Source: Castor canadensis (Eukaryota; Chordata; Mammalia; Rodentia; Castoridae). From it: a stretch of 64,000 bases of DNA. Location of the stretch: positions 16,985,014-17,049,013 of the forward strand of contig NC_133403.1 in assembly GCF_047511655.1 (NCBI RefSeq). The letters are read 5' to 3'. Each line of letters begins with the position of its first letter. The stretch's first letter is position 1. The notes under the pieces were generated by a model. The model had not been told where the DNA came from. It did no database searches and was given only the letters and a program-made list of their open reading frames with translations. Shown piece after piece: positions 24,326-35,714 of this stretch. The position numbers and the translations under genes were made by a program.

Positions 24326-25232
24326 AAAAGAAAAAAACCCCAAATACCAAAAGAAACGGGCTATTGGATTGGCTCAAGGGGTACAGTTTGTTCTTAGCCC
24401 TACCAAAAATATTTACAATACACAAGGGGCTTTTTTGTTTGGAATAGGACATGCATGACATTAGAATTTTCCAGGTCATTCCATGTAAAGTATTGAAAGT
24501 CTTTAAAGTGTTAGAGCATTCAACATTCATCCTCATTACCAATATGTTTTTTTTTCCTTCTACCTACTACTGACACCATACATTTAATCTACAGCTAAGC
24601 CTTTTTCCCTCCCCAAGAACTTGATTCAGCAAGAAAGGAGGTACAAAGTTTTTTAAAAAATATATCCCATCAATAGCAACCGTGGATGCCACTGGAGATC
24701 CTGGAAACTGACCTTGGGGAGAGGAATATTTGAAGATGCATCCCCAAATCAGGATCCCTCTGTGTGACTGGACTCTGACTGGACTCTGACTTGGAGTAGG
24801 GATCAGGTCAAGGCCAGCACAAGACAAGTTCTAAGAGCCACTAAAACAGGGCAACAGCCTCCTAGACATCACCTATCCAGACAATTCTGGAAAGCTCTTG
24901 AGAATTACCCCCTAACTTTCACCCTGCAAGGCACAGGGAACCAGGCAAAAGCAAGGGGACAGCAGCACTTCACTCCAAAAGGTTTCACTTCCCTTGTAGC
25001 TCCAGAGCTCAGACTGACCCAAGACTCCACTAGACAGGTACCAAAGCAACCAGGAGGAGTAAGGAGGGCAGCCTGTGCTGGCAGGATATCAGCTTCAGAG
25101 CAGAACTGGTGGGCCTGGCTTGGACCTTCAAGTAAGGTCAAATAAATGCCCAACTGAAACTTATATCTCAGTCTGACAGAAGAGGCAAGGGATGTGTGTG
25201 TCCTTTTTATTTTTCTTTCTTTCTTTTTTCTG

Positions 25233-25302
25233 TAGTACTGCAGTTTGAACTCAGAGGCAAGCACTTTAGCACTTGAACCACTCCACCAGCACCAGAGGGG
25301 TG
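25233..25302 (-). mobile_element. SINE fragment, antisense
   Basis: GTACTGCAGTTTGAACTCAG followed by AACCACTCCACCAGCACC is the reversed tRNA-derived right half of the common SINE. The region 24.3-25.45 kb otherwise holds no recognised gene. Confidence 0.8.
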
Positions 25303-26524
25303 TCCTTGAGAGGACAGAGCCTTCCCTTTTTTCCCAGGAACAGTCCCAAAGTCACTGGCTCTGAGAAGAACAACACCAATGAAAATACTGAATCCTAGCT
25401 ACAACCAGGGAGCTGTATGATCTTTCTTTGGTCACTTTAGAATCAAAAAGACTGCAGGCAATGAGATCAATACCTGGCTCTGCCTGGGGAACCCTGGCTG
25501 GTGACAGCCACTGGCTGGCTGGTCACATCTCCCTCCCACCTTACGTAGTCTGGCCCATGCTTTGGGTTTCTTTCTAGTCTGGTGGCAGCACCCTGTGCCA
25601 GATACAAGTCTGCTTTTTTTTTTGGGTTCGGGGTTGGGAAGATAGCCACCAGCCAGGTGGCTGTTCTCCATCTATGAAGTGGCTCTAGGGACTCAGATGA
25701 CAGTGACTTACTTTGGGGCTCCTTTTCATCCTCAACCATCACAAATATTAGAACATGACACTATTATTCTATTACTAGAACGTGACTGCATTTGGAGCTG
25801 CTTCCACAGTGGCTGAGCCCAGGGAAGTACCCACCACCAGCAGACTCGAAAAACACCACTCTGGATGGGCCCCAGCTCTGGTTCTGCCAATTGGGACCTG
25901 CTCTGCTTGAGGTCCCTGCCCCTGACAGGGCTCCAGCTCCAGCACCCTGCACATGTGTGCTGGTCTGCTCCGCTGGGGACCATGCAGAGCAGGAGTGTGG
26001 ACACCACACCATGGGTTGCAGAACATGACCCCAAGGTGTTTGTCCAGGCATAGGTGGTCAGTGTCTGGGCTCCTGATAAACGATGTCACCCACAGTCCAC
26101 GCAGGACCATAGCACCTCCCTCCCTCTCCTGCCCCACAACACATGCCCACTCAATCGGTCTGGTTGTGCTTTCATGAGCTACTTCTTCTCAGTGCCTCCT
26201 GGTGACCTGGAAAGTCAGTGTCTCAGCCTCCTGTCACTCTTGCTTACTCTGTTAAACTCAGTTGAAGCCCGAGAGTTTAATCCATCCTTGTTTTTGGACA
26301 GTACTACAGCAAAGGCGATGATCTGACATTTCTGTTTTTAAGGGTATGATGAAAATAAAACACTGAACATGTTGTGAGAAGCTACAAGAGCAGTGCTGAT
26401 GGGAATTCAAGCCTCTTCAGGTTCACATTAGAAAACAAGAGTCTTAGTCAAGCTCTGCCCTCAAAAAAGCAAGAAATGGGTGAAGAAAAGAAACCAAATA
26501 GTTCACCAGACGCTATCCCCCCAA

Positions 26525-26605
26525 AAAATCATCACAAAAAAGCACTGGTGGAGTGGCTTAAGGTACAGGCTCTGAGTTCAAGTACCATTACGGCAAATGA
26601 ACAAA
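26525..26605 (+). mobile_element. SINE right-half fragment, sense
   Basis: AAAAGCACTGGTGGAGTGGC, TTAAGGTACAGGCTCTGAGT and TCAAGTACCATTACGGC followed by an A-rich tail: the tRNA-derived half of the common SINE, inserted inside the right arm. Confidence 0.75.
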
Positions 26606-26689
26606 CAAACAAAAACAAGATGGAGGAAAATAATCAAGCTAAGAGCAGAAATCCATTGTCGTGAAAACAGAAAAACATTAGAGAAAACC

Positions 26690-27420
26690 AAAGAAGTAAA
26701 AACTTCAAAGACATGGAAAACAAGAACAGAAGGCACAAATTTCAGGAACCAGAAATGAAACAGAGTCTACAGTCCCAGAAGTCTTCCCAATATCAAGAAG
26801 ATAATAAAGAAAAGTACAAATAACAATATACACATAAATTTGACAATCCAGATGAACTCGACCAGATGCTTCTAAGTAGAAAAAAAAAATCACACCTCAC
26901 CTTTTACAAAGCAGACCTTTTGATATTATGACTGGCAGGGAAGTTGGCGTCCTTTGTAAAAAAAATTCCATGAAAATAACCTCCAGCTCTAGCTGGTTTC
27001 GCTGGAGAAATTCTGCAACAATTTAAGGAAGAATTTACACTGATTCTACAATCTCTTCCAGAAAATTGGGGAGGTGAGAACACTTTCCAGCTGTTTCTCT
27101 GAAGCTATGAATGCCATGATTCCAAAACCAGGCAACAAAAATAGAATAAATAATAAAACTACAGACAAAATAGCTTTCATGAATATTGATAAAAAAGTCA
27201 TAAGCAAAGAATAGCAAATAGATTTCAACAACCTATGAAAGGAAATTTAAACTATGAACAACTGGGTGTTATCTCAGGATACAAGGGTGTTTTCAAAATT
27301 TGAAAACAGTCTCCAGAAAGATAATGACATGAATTAGTCTATTGATGAAGAAAAAACGTTGACACAATTCAGTGCCCATTTGTGATACAACTGTTCAGAA
27401 AATGGGAAGAGAAAGAAATT
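26690..27420 (+). pseudogene. Old L1 ORF2 reverse-transcriptase fragment (sense)
   Basis: Translating across frames gives 'FYNLFQKIGE', 'AMIPKPGN', 'FMNIDKKV', 'LGVISGYKGVFKI' and 'DEEKTLTQF'. These are degraded versions of consecutive L1 RT motifs ([37 protein letters not shown]). Numerous stops show it is dead. Its mirror is at 18840-19525. Confidence 0.8.
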
Positions 27421-27916
27421 TCCACCACTCCATAAAGAAAGGCTACAAAAAAGAAAACAAAGGTAAACAAAAAATCGCCACAGAAACAAAAACAAAACCT
27501 CTTCCACTAACCTTGATAGCAAAACAAGGAAGTGCCCTCTAAGCACTGTGATTTCCCAGGAGCATTTTAAGTGGAGGGATAAGACAAAGAAAAGGAATGG
27601 GTGTAGTTTTTGTTCAGGGCAATGCACATAAAGCAAATAGGAAAGGACTCCAAATGTAGGAAAAAGAAAGCAGAACGATAGCAGGCTGGAGACCGAAGAA
27701 GGCCAGATGGTGCGTTCCCAGGATTTTCTTTTCCTCCATCTATCTCAGGGTTAGTGCTGATGGAATCTGCAATTCCAGGAATGTCAAGAGTTGCCAAGTT
27801 AAAGGGGTACAATGTGATCCTGCTCTCCATAGTCAAAAGACCAAGAAAAAGGAAAGTTGAATGAGCTAGAAGACATTTTCACAATGTGGGCAGGAAGGAT
27901 TGAAAGTTACACTGTG

Positions 27917-27990
27917 TGTCTCTGGATGGGCTTGAACCACCAACCTTTTGGTTAACAGCCAAAAGTGCTAATCAATTGCACCACAGAGGC
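27917..27990 (-). tRNA. tRNA-Asn (GTT)-like gene, marginal
   Basis: 74 nt on the minus strand, starting GCCTCTGTGGTGCAATTGAT and ending AGCCCATCCAGAGACA. The anticodon loop CTGTTAA carries GTT; the anticodon stem pairs, and the B box reads GGTTCAAGCCC. The acceptor stem has one C-A mismatch at position 2. This is the best preserved of the three tRNA-Asn copies here. No T4 terminator follows immediately on the minus strand, so I rate function as uncertain. The mirror copy at 18220 and the direct copy at 32438 are more decayed. Confidence 0.8.
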
Positions 27991-28545
27991 TCAAGGACTG
28001 TTTCTGCTCAGGATGCACAGGGAGGGTCAGTCACTGCATGCCACTCCCCCAGAGCCTGCTGGCCTCACAGAGTGCCAGCTGAGCTGCAAAGCCTTGGATT
28101 ATCTGGAGACATGGGCAGTGCCCAGTGCACTTGGCACATTGGAAATCCACATGATGGGGCCTGAGGGCTCCCTATGGCCTTGAACAGCGCTGCCCTTTGC
28201 CTGCTTCAGAAACCAGCCCTCACCTCCCTCTTCCCCTTCTCCACTCGCTGTTGCCCAGGGAATGGGCACAGTGTCCCCCACCAACCTGGCACGGCAAAGT
28301 TTCCACTGCTATCTGAGATTATTGTGCCGTCACTGGGGCTTCCCCATCGCAGGGCTCATCCCTGAACTGGACTAATGGGGTAGAAGAAGAATTCTTGGAG
28401 TGAAACCTTGTTCAAGGTGGTGAATGCAATCCTCAGAAAGGCAAAATACATAAGAAAACAGTAGGAACAGCAAGCAAACCAACAACAGAGGAACAGCAGA
28501 AATAGAAATTGGCTGGTTCAAGTGAGATGGTTCTCTTCAAAGCCA
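27991..28545. repeat. tRNA-Asn-linked block, duplicated directly at 32.5 kb
   Basis: From the 5' edge of the tRNA-Asn, shared blocks include TGTTCAGGAT/GCTCAGGATG, CTGCAAAGCCTTGGATTA, CAGTGCACTTGGCACATTGG and CCCTATGGCCTTGA. They recur in the same order next to the tRNA-Asn pseudogene at 32438-32511. The block is missing between tRNA-Asn and tRNA-Gly in the left inverted arm. The frames it contains (61-82 codons) are not recognised. Confidence 0.75.
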
Positions 28546-28670
28546 CAGTTTTGATGTCTAAGGAAATATTGATGAAACTTTTGTTTTTCATGACATAAAG
28601 TTTTAGGCCTTGACCAGTGAGTGGTTCAATTCCTTTCCCAAATACATCCTAAAACCAGGGTACCAGTAAG

Positions 28671-28741
28671 GCATTGGTGGTTCAGTAGTAGAATTCTTGC
28701 CTCCCACGTGGGAGACCCAGGTTTGATTCCTGGCCAGTGCA
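28671..28741 (+). tRNA. tRNA-Gly (CCC), probably functional
   Basis: Complete 71-nt tRNA: GCATTGG acceptor strand, A box GGTTCAGTAGTA, anticodon stem and loop GCCTCCCACG with CCC anticodon, B box GGTTTGATTCC and 3' strand CCAGTGCA. The acceptor stem pairs fully with one T-G wobble. It decodes GGG glycine codons. A T5 Pol III terminator lies 7 nt downstream (28748-28752). A few substitutions from the usual mammalian sequence leave some doubt. It lies in the right inverted arm, and its left-arm mirror (18023-18093) is a pseudogene. Confidence 0.9.
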
Positions 28742-28747
28742 GGCTTG

Positions 28748-28752
28748 TTTTT
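28748..28752 (+). terminator. Pol III T5 terminator of tRNA-Gly
   Basis: Run of five T six bases after the 3' end of the tRNA-Gly gene, the standard RNA polymerase III stop. Confidence 0.8.
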
Positions 28753-28869
28753 CCCCTACCACTACTTTTGAGTTATCAGGCAAATCAGGTCCTTTCCACT
28801 TTCTGACTTCTAGGAAATGCCACCAGAGAGAAAATAAATGCAATATACATACTTGATCCCAAGGTTGTT

Positions 28870-29535
28870 TCTATAACAACTACTCTTCAGGAGCATCTGG
28901 AAGAGCACACTTGGTGAATCTGTCTCCTCTCTGCTCTTTTGCATATTAGGCTAGAAAACCAATGTGGCTTTTTCTTCCTCTGACGGATGCCTGGAAACCA
29001 GGTTCCTGTATTCAAGGATTCACTTCCTGGACGTTGTGCAAGCCACTGAGCTACTTTCTGTAAGGGAGAGAGAATAAGGAAGGAGATTCCCTAAGGAAGA
29101 AGAGCTGTGAGCAGGAAACATGGTCAGTGGTGGGTTTGATTGCAAAAGTCCCAGAAGGATCAAAACTGTAATGACAAAAGACTATGGTTGAAGTATTGAA
29201 AAACAATTTGCAAATGTCAGGTCTATTCACTGATTTTTTAAAAAATGTTCATTTGAAAAAAATTTATAGAAATTAGACTTTAAACAAAATTTTTTAGATA
29301 AAATTCAAAAACAAACTTTAAATCCCATTTACAAGCTCCTAATTAGGCTCCAGAACAGCCAATATTTTCCTTGGTCCCTAGTCTAAGAGTTGATTCCTGA
29401 ATACCTGGTTTTTACTTAGACCTGACAGATTTAATCCATTTTCTTTAATACAGCCTTTGCACATTTAGAACAATAACACATGGAAGAATGTATATTAATT
29501 TAGAGTACTCTCAGACAGACCTTTTTGATTTTTTA
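28870..29535. other. Arm sequence without a recognised gene
   Basis: Unique, non-coding. It corresponds in reverse to 17.01-17.24 and 17.64-17.87 kb of the left arm. The left-arm (TA)n and SINE are absent here. Confidence 0.5.
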
Positions 29536-29539
29536 AAAT

Positions 29540-30245
29540 TTGTAAAATGATAATTTTGTTTTACTTATGATTGTATCAGCACATAATAGTTGTACAGGGG
29601 GATATACTGTGATATTTACATATGTGTTTAAAATGTATCTTAGTTGGATTTATCCCCTCCATCCTTCTCCCTGTTCCCCTCTCCCTCCCTTCTTAGAACA
29701 ATTTCAACAAGTTTCATTCTTCTATTTTCACATATGGATACAAAACATATCCACCATATACATCCTCCTTTCCCTTTTCCTTGTGATCCCTTCTTTGTGA
29801 CTGATATCCACCACAGGAAAAGATTTATTTTCCCTCCTGCCCTTCATTTTCTTAATTCAGTATATATTGATAGTACAAGGGGGTTTCACCTTGGTTCTTC
29901 AGGTCTGTATATATTGCGTTTTTGAAATTAACTCTGCCCCCTCCATTACCCAGTCATTCTCTACCACCACGCTCCCCTAATAATCAGCAGCTTCCTGTAC
30001 AGTGCATTATATTATATTCACATATAGCTGGGTTGTTTCAGTACTTTTCTTTTTTAACTCATTCTTTAACACTTTCTTTATCTCTTCCACCTGCTGTAGC
30101 CCCCTCAGACAGACTCACTAGTACAATTTTGTTCTCTCTGTCACTATGTACATATAAACATAAGTATATGTATGATCATATATGTTTCTATATATACATT
30201 TAACTTACAGGTCTATCTTCCACATATAAGAGAAAACATGTGACC
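29540..30245 (-). mobile_element. L1 3' end, antisense, uninterrupted copy
   Basis: Reversed L1 3' text: pyrimidine-rich GTTCCCCTCTCCCTCCCTTC, ATATCCACCATATACATCC, CCACATATAAGAGAAAACAT. It matches the left arm on both sides of the LTR-like insertion, so it shows the pre-insertion state of that site. Confidence 0.7.
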
Positions 30246-30899
30246 TTTGATTCTTTAAGTTTACTTTTAGCCATAGATTAATTGCAATCCTCCTTAGGGA
30301 GTAACAAGATGCCACAGACCTCATGACTGCCCTACTAAGTGTTATCATGGCAGCAGAGATGGCCCATGTGGAGTTGGGCTCCTGGGGGAGGCATGGTGGC
30401 CCCTGCCACATGGCAGCATTTCCCCACCCCCTCCAGACTTGTCTGTGACCTCCAAGTTTTTCCAAAGTGCTTTCATATGGAACATAAAGCCATGTTACAC
30501 ACAACATGCAAACATAGAACAGATAACAAATGGGGAACTTTTCTCATGTTTTGGGCCCACAGAGGCCAAAGGTGGTGGAACCAAATATAAGGGGCTCTCC
30601 CTAACTAGAGAGGCTTGTTCTAATTCCTGATAGGCTGGGAAGAGAGGGAAGACAAATGGAAGACTCCTAAATCTACCTGAACTTTAACCAACAGTGCAAA
30701 AAGGAAAGAAAGTCTGGAGAGTAAAAGGCAGAGGGTGGAACAGCAAAGTCAGCCTGGGAGATTTCCAGAGGAAAGAAATAGGGAAAGAAATTTAATTCCT
30801 TATGAAGGAGAGTTAGAACAGGATGCATTGGACCTATGTCCTTGTATTTCCTGATCCTGGGAGAAGGACATGAAGGAAGCAGGTCTATTTTTTTGATGA

Positions 30900-32030
30900 C
30901 CTTCCTTACTGATTTCCATAGTGGCTCCCCTAGTTTGCAATCCCACCAACAGTAGTATATGAGTTCCTTTTTCCCCACATTCTCATGAGCTGTTGCTTGT
31001 TTTCTTGCCATTCTGACTGGGGTGAGATGGAGTCTCATTACAGTTTTCATTTGCATTTCCTTTAGGGCAAAGATATTGAACATTTCTGCCTGTATTAATT
31101 ACTCATTTGTACCTCTCCTGAGAACTGTCCATTCAGTTCATTTGCACATTTTTAATTACTTTCTTTGCACTTTTGCTGTTTAATTTTTTTTGAGATCTTT
31201 GTATGTCTAGATAGAAATCTTTTATGTGTTGAATACCTGGGAGGATATTCTCCCATTCTATGGGATGTCTCTTGATTCTGGTAACTGTTTCTCTTGATGC
31301 ACATGAGCTCTTTAAGTTACTTCAACCCCATTTGTCTATTCTTGCTCTTATTTCTGGGTAATTGAAGTTCTATTTGAAAATCATAGCTTATGTCCACATC
31401 TTCCAGAATTTTCCCTATGTTTTCCTGTAATAGTTTCAAATATTACATTAAGATCTTTGATACATTTTGCAATGACTTTTGTATAGGGGGAGTGATCACT
31501 GGACAGTTTCAGTCTTCTGCATGTAGATACCTAATTTTTCAGGGCCATGTGTTAAAGATGTTGTCCTCTCTGCATTGTATATTTTTGTTCCTTTGTCGGA
31601 AATCAGATGGCTCTTTGTTCAGTGTGTTTATTTCTGTGTTCTCTATTCTTTTCCATTTGGCTTTTTTTACTGTTATATTGTTGCTATTTTTGTTACTATC
31701 CCTGCAGTATAATTTGAAGTCCAGTATTATGATACCTCCAGCATTACTCTTTCTGCTTTTGCTATTCAGGGTCTTTTGTTTTAGGATTAATTTTTCTACT
31801 TCTGCAAAAGTTTATGTTGCAATTTTGATGGCAACTGCATTAACTCAGTAGATTGCTTTCAGTAGTATAGCCAGCTAATAAAGATGCAAAGTCTTCCCAT
31901 CTTCTAGTGTCCTCTTAAATTTCATTTGGTAAAGGTTTATTGTTTTCATTGTAGAACACTTTCACATCATTAGTTAAGTTTATTTGTTCATGTGTTTTGA
32001 GTTAAGCTATGTATCCAAGGCTGATGACTG
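30900..32030 (-). pseudogene. L1 ORF2 C-terminal remnant (antisense)
   Basis: Reversed L1 text: TTTGCAATCCCACCAACAGT, TTGCCATTCTGACTGGGGTG, TCTGCATGTAGATACC and CTTCCCATCTTCTAGTGTCC. Stops and frameshifts throughout. Mirror of 13950-15080 and the outermost part of the right arm. Confidence 0.85.
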
Positions 32031-32437
32031 CAGCATGATTTGTAATCATAATATCATTAAAGCAACTGTTTTGCAAAAAACATTTTCAAACAAGTTAACT
32101 ACATAGTGCAAGAAGTAAGGAGAAAATTGGTTAGAGATAGTGAAGAGGATGCTCATGCCAATGGGCCCTGTGATGGACACAGCAATGTATAAATCCATGT
32201 CACCTTCAGAACAGATACTCCTGTTGACATAAGAGTTGCACACAGAAAGTGAGGCCCAGTTTCCCTTTGGCCTCCAAGCCTCCAAAAGACTGAAGCAGAG
32301 CTATTGCTTTCCTGTCTTGTTTGACAAGAAAATGAATGTTTGAGTCCCCCAAGTCTGAAGGGCATATGTTAGTAGCTGCTGTGTGACTAGAAAATCTGAG
32401 GTGAGGTGGCCAGGAACAGGTTCACAATGACACCAAG

Positions 32438-32511
32438 AGTCCCTGGGTGGGCTTGAACCACCAAGCTTTCGGTTAACAGCTGAATGCACTAACTGACTGC
32501 ACCAAAGACTC
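32438..32511 (-). pseudogene. tRNA-Asn pseudogene
   Basis: On the minus strand the anticodon loop and B box are intact (CTGTTAA with GTT; GGTTCAAGCCC), but the 5' acceptor strand GAGTCTT pairs poorly with the 3' strand and the anticodon stem has an A-C mismatch. Its 5' flank continues into the same linked block as the copy at 27917-27990, so it arose by direct duplication of a tRNA-containing segment. Confidence 0.85.
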
Positions 32512-32935
32512 CAGCATTTTGCCTGTTCAGGATGAGGATGTACACAGAAGGCCTGGTCACTGCAGCCACTCCCCAAGGACCTGCAGGCCTCCCAGGGTAC
32601 CCACTGAGCTGTAAAGCCTTGGATTACTTGGAGACAAAGGTGGCACCTAGTGCACTTGGCCCATTGGAAATCCATGCAATGGGGAAGGAAGACGCCCTAT
32701 GGCCTTGACCTGCCCTGGCCCTCGATTACCTCAGAAATCTGCCTCAGGCATACCTGAAACCCCCGCAATGCTCTTTCTGTTCTCTGCTCACAGTCTTCTG
32801 GGGAATCTCCCCAGTGTTTCCCCCAACTAGGGCCAGGGAATCTTCTACTGCCATCTGTGCCATTCCTAAGCCATTTTTGGGACTTCTGGGTAGAGGAGTT
32901 TTCTGAGAGGTTGCTCCCTTTGACAAGATTCCTAG
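32512..32935. repeat. Second copy of the tRNA-Asn-linked block
   Basis: Shares ordered blocks with 27991-28400 (GCCTGTTCAGGATGAGGATG, GTAAAGCCTTGGATTACTTG, TAGTGCACTTGGCCCATTGG, CGCCCTATGGCCTTGACC). Similarity fades beyond about 32.93 kb. No gene recognised. Confidence 0.72.
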
Positions 32936-33136
32936 AAGCTCTGGATCTTGGGGAGGTGGGAATTGCTTTCTATCCAGGCAACGTGGGACACAGAGATAAC
33001 AAAAAGGAGGTTAAGGAACAAGGTTCTCGCTGACCACTGGTCATGGCCTTCTATAAAAAGAGCAGCCAACCATCACAAGTGCATGTGGGTTATAAGTATA
33101 AAGAATGCTACAGGTGGCTCATTCTTGTAGTGGCAG

Positions 33137-33208
33137 GCCCTGATGGTATAGTGGATAGTAGTCTGCATTGCAGCCTCAGCAATCTCAGTTGGAATCCAAC
33201 TCACAGCA
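33137..33208 (+). pseudogene. tRNA-His pseudogene with GCA anticodon
   Basis: GCCCTGATGGTATAGTGGAT and GTCTGCATTGCAGCCTCAGC align base for base with tRNA-His, ending TCACAGCA. The loop that should read TTGTGGC reads TTGCAGC, so the anticodon would be GCA (Cys). The B box is GTTGGAATCC and the acceptor stem has two mismatches. Probably inactive. Confidence 0.85.
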
Positions 33209-33209
33209 G

Positions 33210-34130
33210 TTGCAGCACTCTTTCTCTTTAAGGTTCTAATCTTTGCATCTGCGCCTTTAACCTAAGATCTCAGTGCATACAGTGCTCTGGAGTTCTCCAG
33301 TGTCAAGTACATGAAAGGAGCTCTGAGCACTCGTGGTCAAAGTAGAAGTGAGGACCTGCCTCTTCACTAGCTTATTGCTGTTTTGTATTCATGCAATACT
33401 GTAGCCATATCTCCTGTTTCTGCTTCAACTATTTCCATGATCCCTTAGGCTTCTCAGGATAAATGAGAAATGAAATGATACTTGGAAATTTAATGGCAAA
33501 ATTTTAAGTAACATCTAGTAAATGCAGTAAAATAGCAGACAATGGCATGCCCTAATCAATTATATACATATTAGCTCAAATATCCAGGACATAGCTGATG
33601 AATTTGAACAACAGAAACCAGTCCTAGATCTTGTGATAGGACATTTCCATCAGCTCAGAATGTCGGTGGAACCCCTTTTTCCAGTATTTTCCCTCTGCAG
33701 TCCCACATGGGCTTTCACCATTCTCATTTCTATGTCCAGGATTACCTCTGCTTAGTCTTGAAATTTATTTAAATGAACACTATGCCATTATTGTCTCATT
33801 TTTTGTCACTGTGTTTTTCTCATGCAACTTAAAAATTTTTTTCCCATTCTCCCATGTTTTGCCTTTGTCAGTGTTTCTGCTGTTATTGTTGAGTCTTATT
33901 CCATTGTGTGAATGTGGTGCACTTGATGGAACCAAGTTGTGGTTTCTAGTTGTGGTAGTGAGAGTAAAGTGGCTAGGATATTAGAGTATGGGTCCTTCAG
34001 TGGACCAGGGTGATCATTTCTTTTCAGAATAATCATACTGATGGAATTGTTGGGGTCAGGGTATAGCAGCATTGTAGCTGTAGGAGAGGCTATTAAGCAG
34101 TTTTTGACTATGGTTGCATTATCTTAGGCT
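33210..34130. other. Unique sequence, nothing recognised
   Basis: No coding family, RNA or clear repeat. Parts near 33.8-34.1 kb have the pyrimidine-rich look of an antisense retroelement, too diverged to call. Confidence 0.35.
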
Positions 34131-34134
34131 CTCA

Positions 34135-34275
34135 CAAGCACATTTAAAGTAGGCTTGTTGCTATGCACAGGAGTGCACGCCTGTATTTTCAGCTCCTGAG
34201 GAGGCTGAGTTCTGAAGATCACTGGACCCCACAATTTCCAGACCAGCCAGAGCCAACACAGTTATACCCTACATA
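34135..34275 (+). mobile_element. SINE left-half (B1-like), sense
   Basis: GTGCACGCCTGTATTTTCAG, CTCCTGAGGAGGCTGAG and AGACCAGCCAGAGCCAACAC are in sense order for the 7SL-like half. Confidence 0.75.
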
Positions 34276-34484
34276 GCTGAATTAGCATATCATATTTGTA
34301 ACTGTTTCTATTCATTGACCTCCCTTATTGTTTCTTCATTTGTCTTTGATTCTCATGGTACCTTCCCTGGTGTTTTGAGCATTTTATATGATTCTATTTT
34401 GTCTTCTCCAAGTACATAAACTCCATTTCTTTTCAAACATTTTCAGTGCTTTTTCTATTGTTCATAATATTGACTCATGACTTG

Positions 34485-34560
34485 TGGTGGGGAATGAATC
34501 CAAGGCCTTGCATCTTCAACCGTCAAGGGACACCCTAGGATTGACCGTACATTTTAAAAC
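34485..34560 (-). mobile_element. ID-like SINE fragment, antisense
   Basis: GGGGAATGAATCCAAGGCCT followed by a degraded reversed A box: the antisense form of the tRNA-Ala-derived ID core. Confidence 0.6.
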
Positions 34561-35134
34561 TATTTCTCAAAATCAAATTCTTAATTAAGTCCCCTGGATT
34601 CAAAGAAATTTTGAGGGTTTCCAGAGGCCCTGTGATTATCTCAAAAGAATTACTTTTTCCTTATAATAATAGACATTAATCATGCTTACTTCAGATATTT
34701 TAAATATTTTTTGTTAGCATACATTAGTAGTAAAGTGAGTTTCATTGTGGTAATTCCACAGATGCATGTAATTTGAACAAGTTCTCATGTTAATTGTATT
34801 CCCTTAACCCCATCCCTCTTTATGCCTTTCTCCAACACTGTCCAGTGGGTTTCAATATGCTGTCTTCATGTGTGTGTGTTACATACTTCCATCCTTTTAC
34901 CCCTCAGTACTCTCTGTTTTCCTTTCTTCCCTGAGTCCCCCTTTCACCCTCAAGTACATTATCACCACCAACATCATTATTATCATCATGTAGGTCTAGA
35001 TTCCACTTATGAGTGAAAGCAGGTAATATCTGTCTTTTTGAGTTTTGCTTATCTCACTCAACATGATAATCTCCAGGTTGATTCATCTCCTGCAAATGAC
35101 ATGAATTCATTATTGTTTATGGATGAATAATAAT

Positions 35135-35252
35135 TATATATATTCATATATATATATACATACATATAGATGCATATGTATATACATATGCATACATACA
35201 AATTATATATTATATATCAGTATATATATATTTATATATATGTATATAATTT
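35135..35252. repeat. AT-rich simple repeat
   Basis: Mixed TA, CATA and TATATG units inside the L1, at the place where related L1s in this window (57.42 kb) carry a (TA)n expansion. Confidence 0.85.
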
Positions 35253-35559
35253 TCTTTATGTATTCATTTGTTTTGGCGGCACCTAGACTGATTCCATAGC
35301 TTGGCTATTGTGAACAATGTTGCTATGAACATGGTTGTGTGTGTGGGTTTCTCTCATCTGTTTATTTACTCTCCCTAGATATATGTTCAAGAGTGATATG
35401 GCAGGCTCATAAGACAAGTCAATTTTTTATTTTTTGAGAAACATCTCTGCTGAATTACATAATGATTGCAATAGTTTTCATTTGCACCAATAGTGTGTAA
35501 GGGTTAGTTTTCCCCAACACTCTTGATAGAACTTGTTATTGATTTCTTTTTTTCTTCCT

Positions 35560-35670
35560 TTCTTTCTTTAGTTAGTTTTTTTTTTGTGTTAGTGGGGTTT
35601 GAACTCAGAACTTCATGCTTGTTAGGCAGACACTGTACTACTTCAGCCACTTCACCTGTTTTGTTGTTTC
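35560..35670 (-). mobile_element. SINE right half, antisense, nested in L1
   Basis: TTAGTGGGGTTTGAACTCAG, CTTGTTAGGCAGACACTGTA and CTTCAGCCACTTCACC: the reversed tRNA-derived core with a leading T-run (reverse of its A tail). Confidence 0.85.
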
Positions 35671-35714
35671 TTTCCATGACAAATGCCTTTCTGAATGGGT
35701 GAGATGAAATCTCA

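Larger units (their letters stand above)
25470..32030 (-). repeat. Right arm of the large inverted segmental duplication
   Basis: Reverse-complement counterpart of 13950-20480; matching blocks are listed there. It differs by carrying an extra block of about 555 bp (27991-28545) and by lacking the left-arm LTR, (TA)n and SINE at 16.11-17.5 kb. It keeps the better copies of tRNA-Gly and tRNA-Asn. The inner edge is soft (25.45-25.66 kb); the outer edge falls inside L1 sequence near 32.03 kb. Confidence 0.88.
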
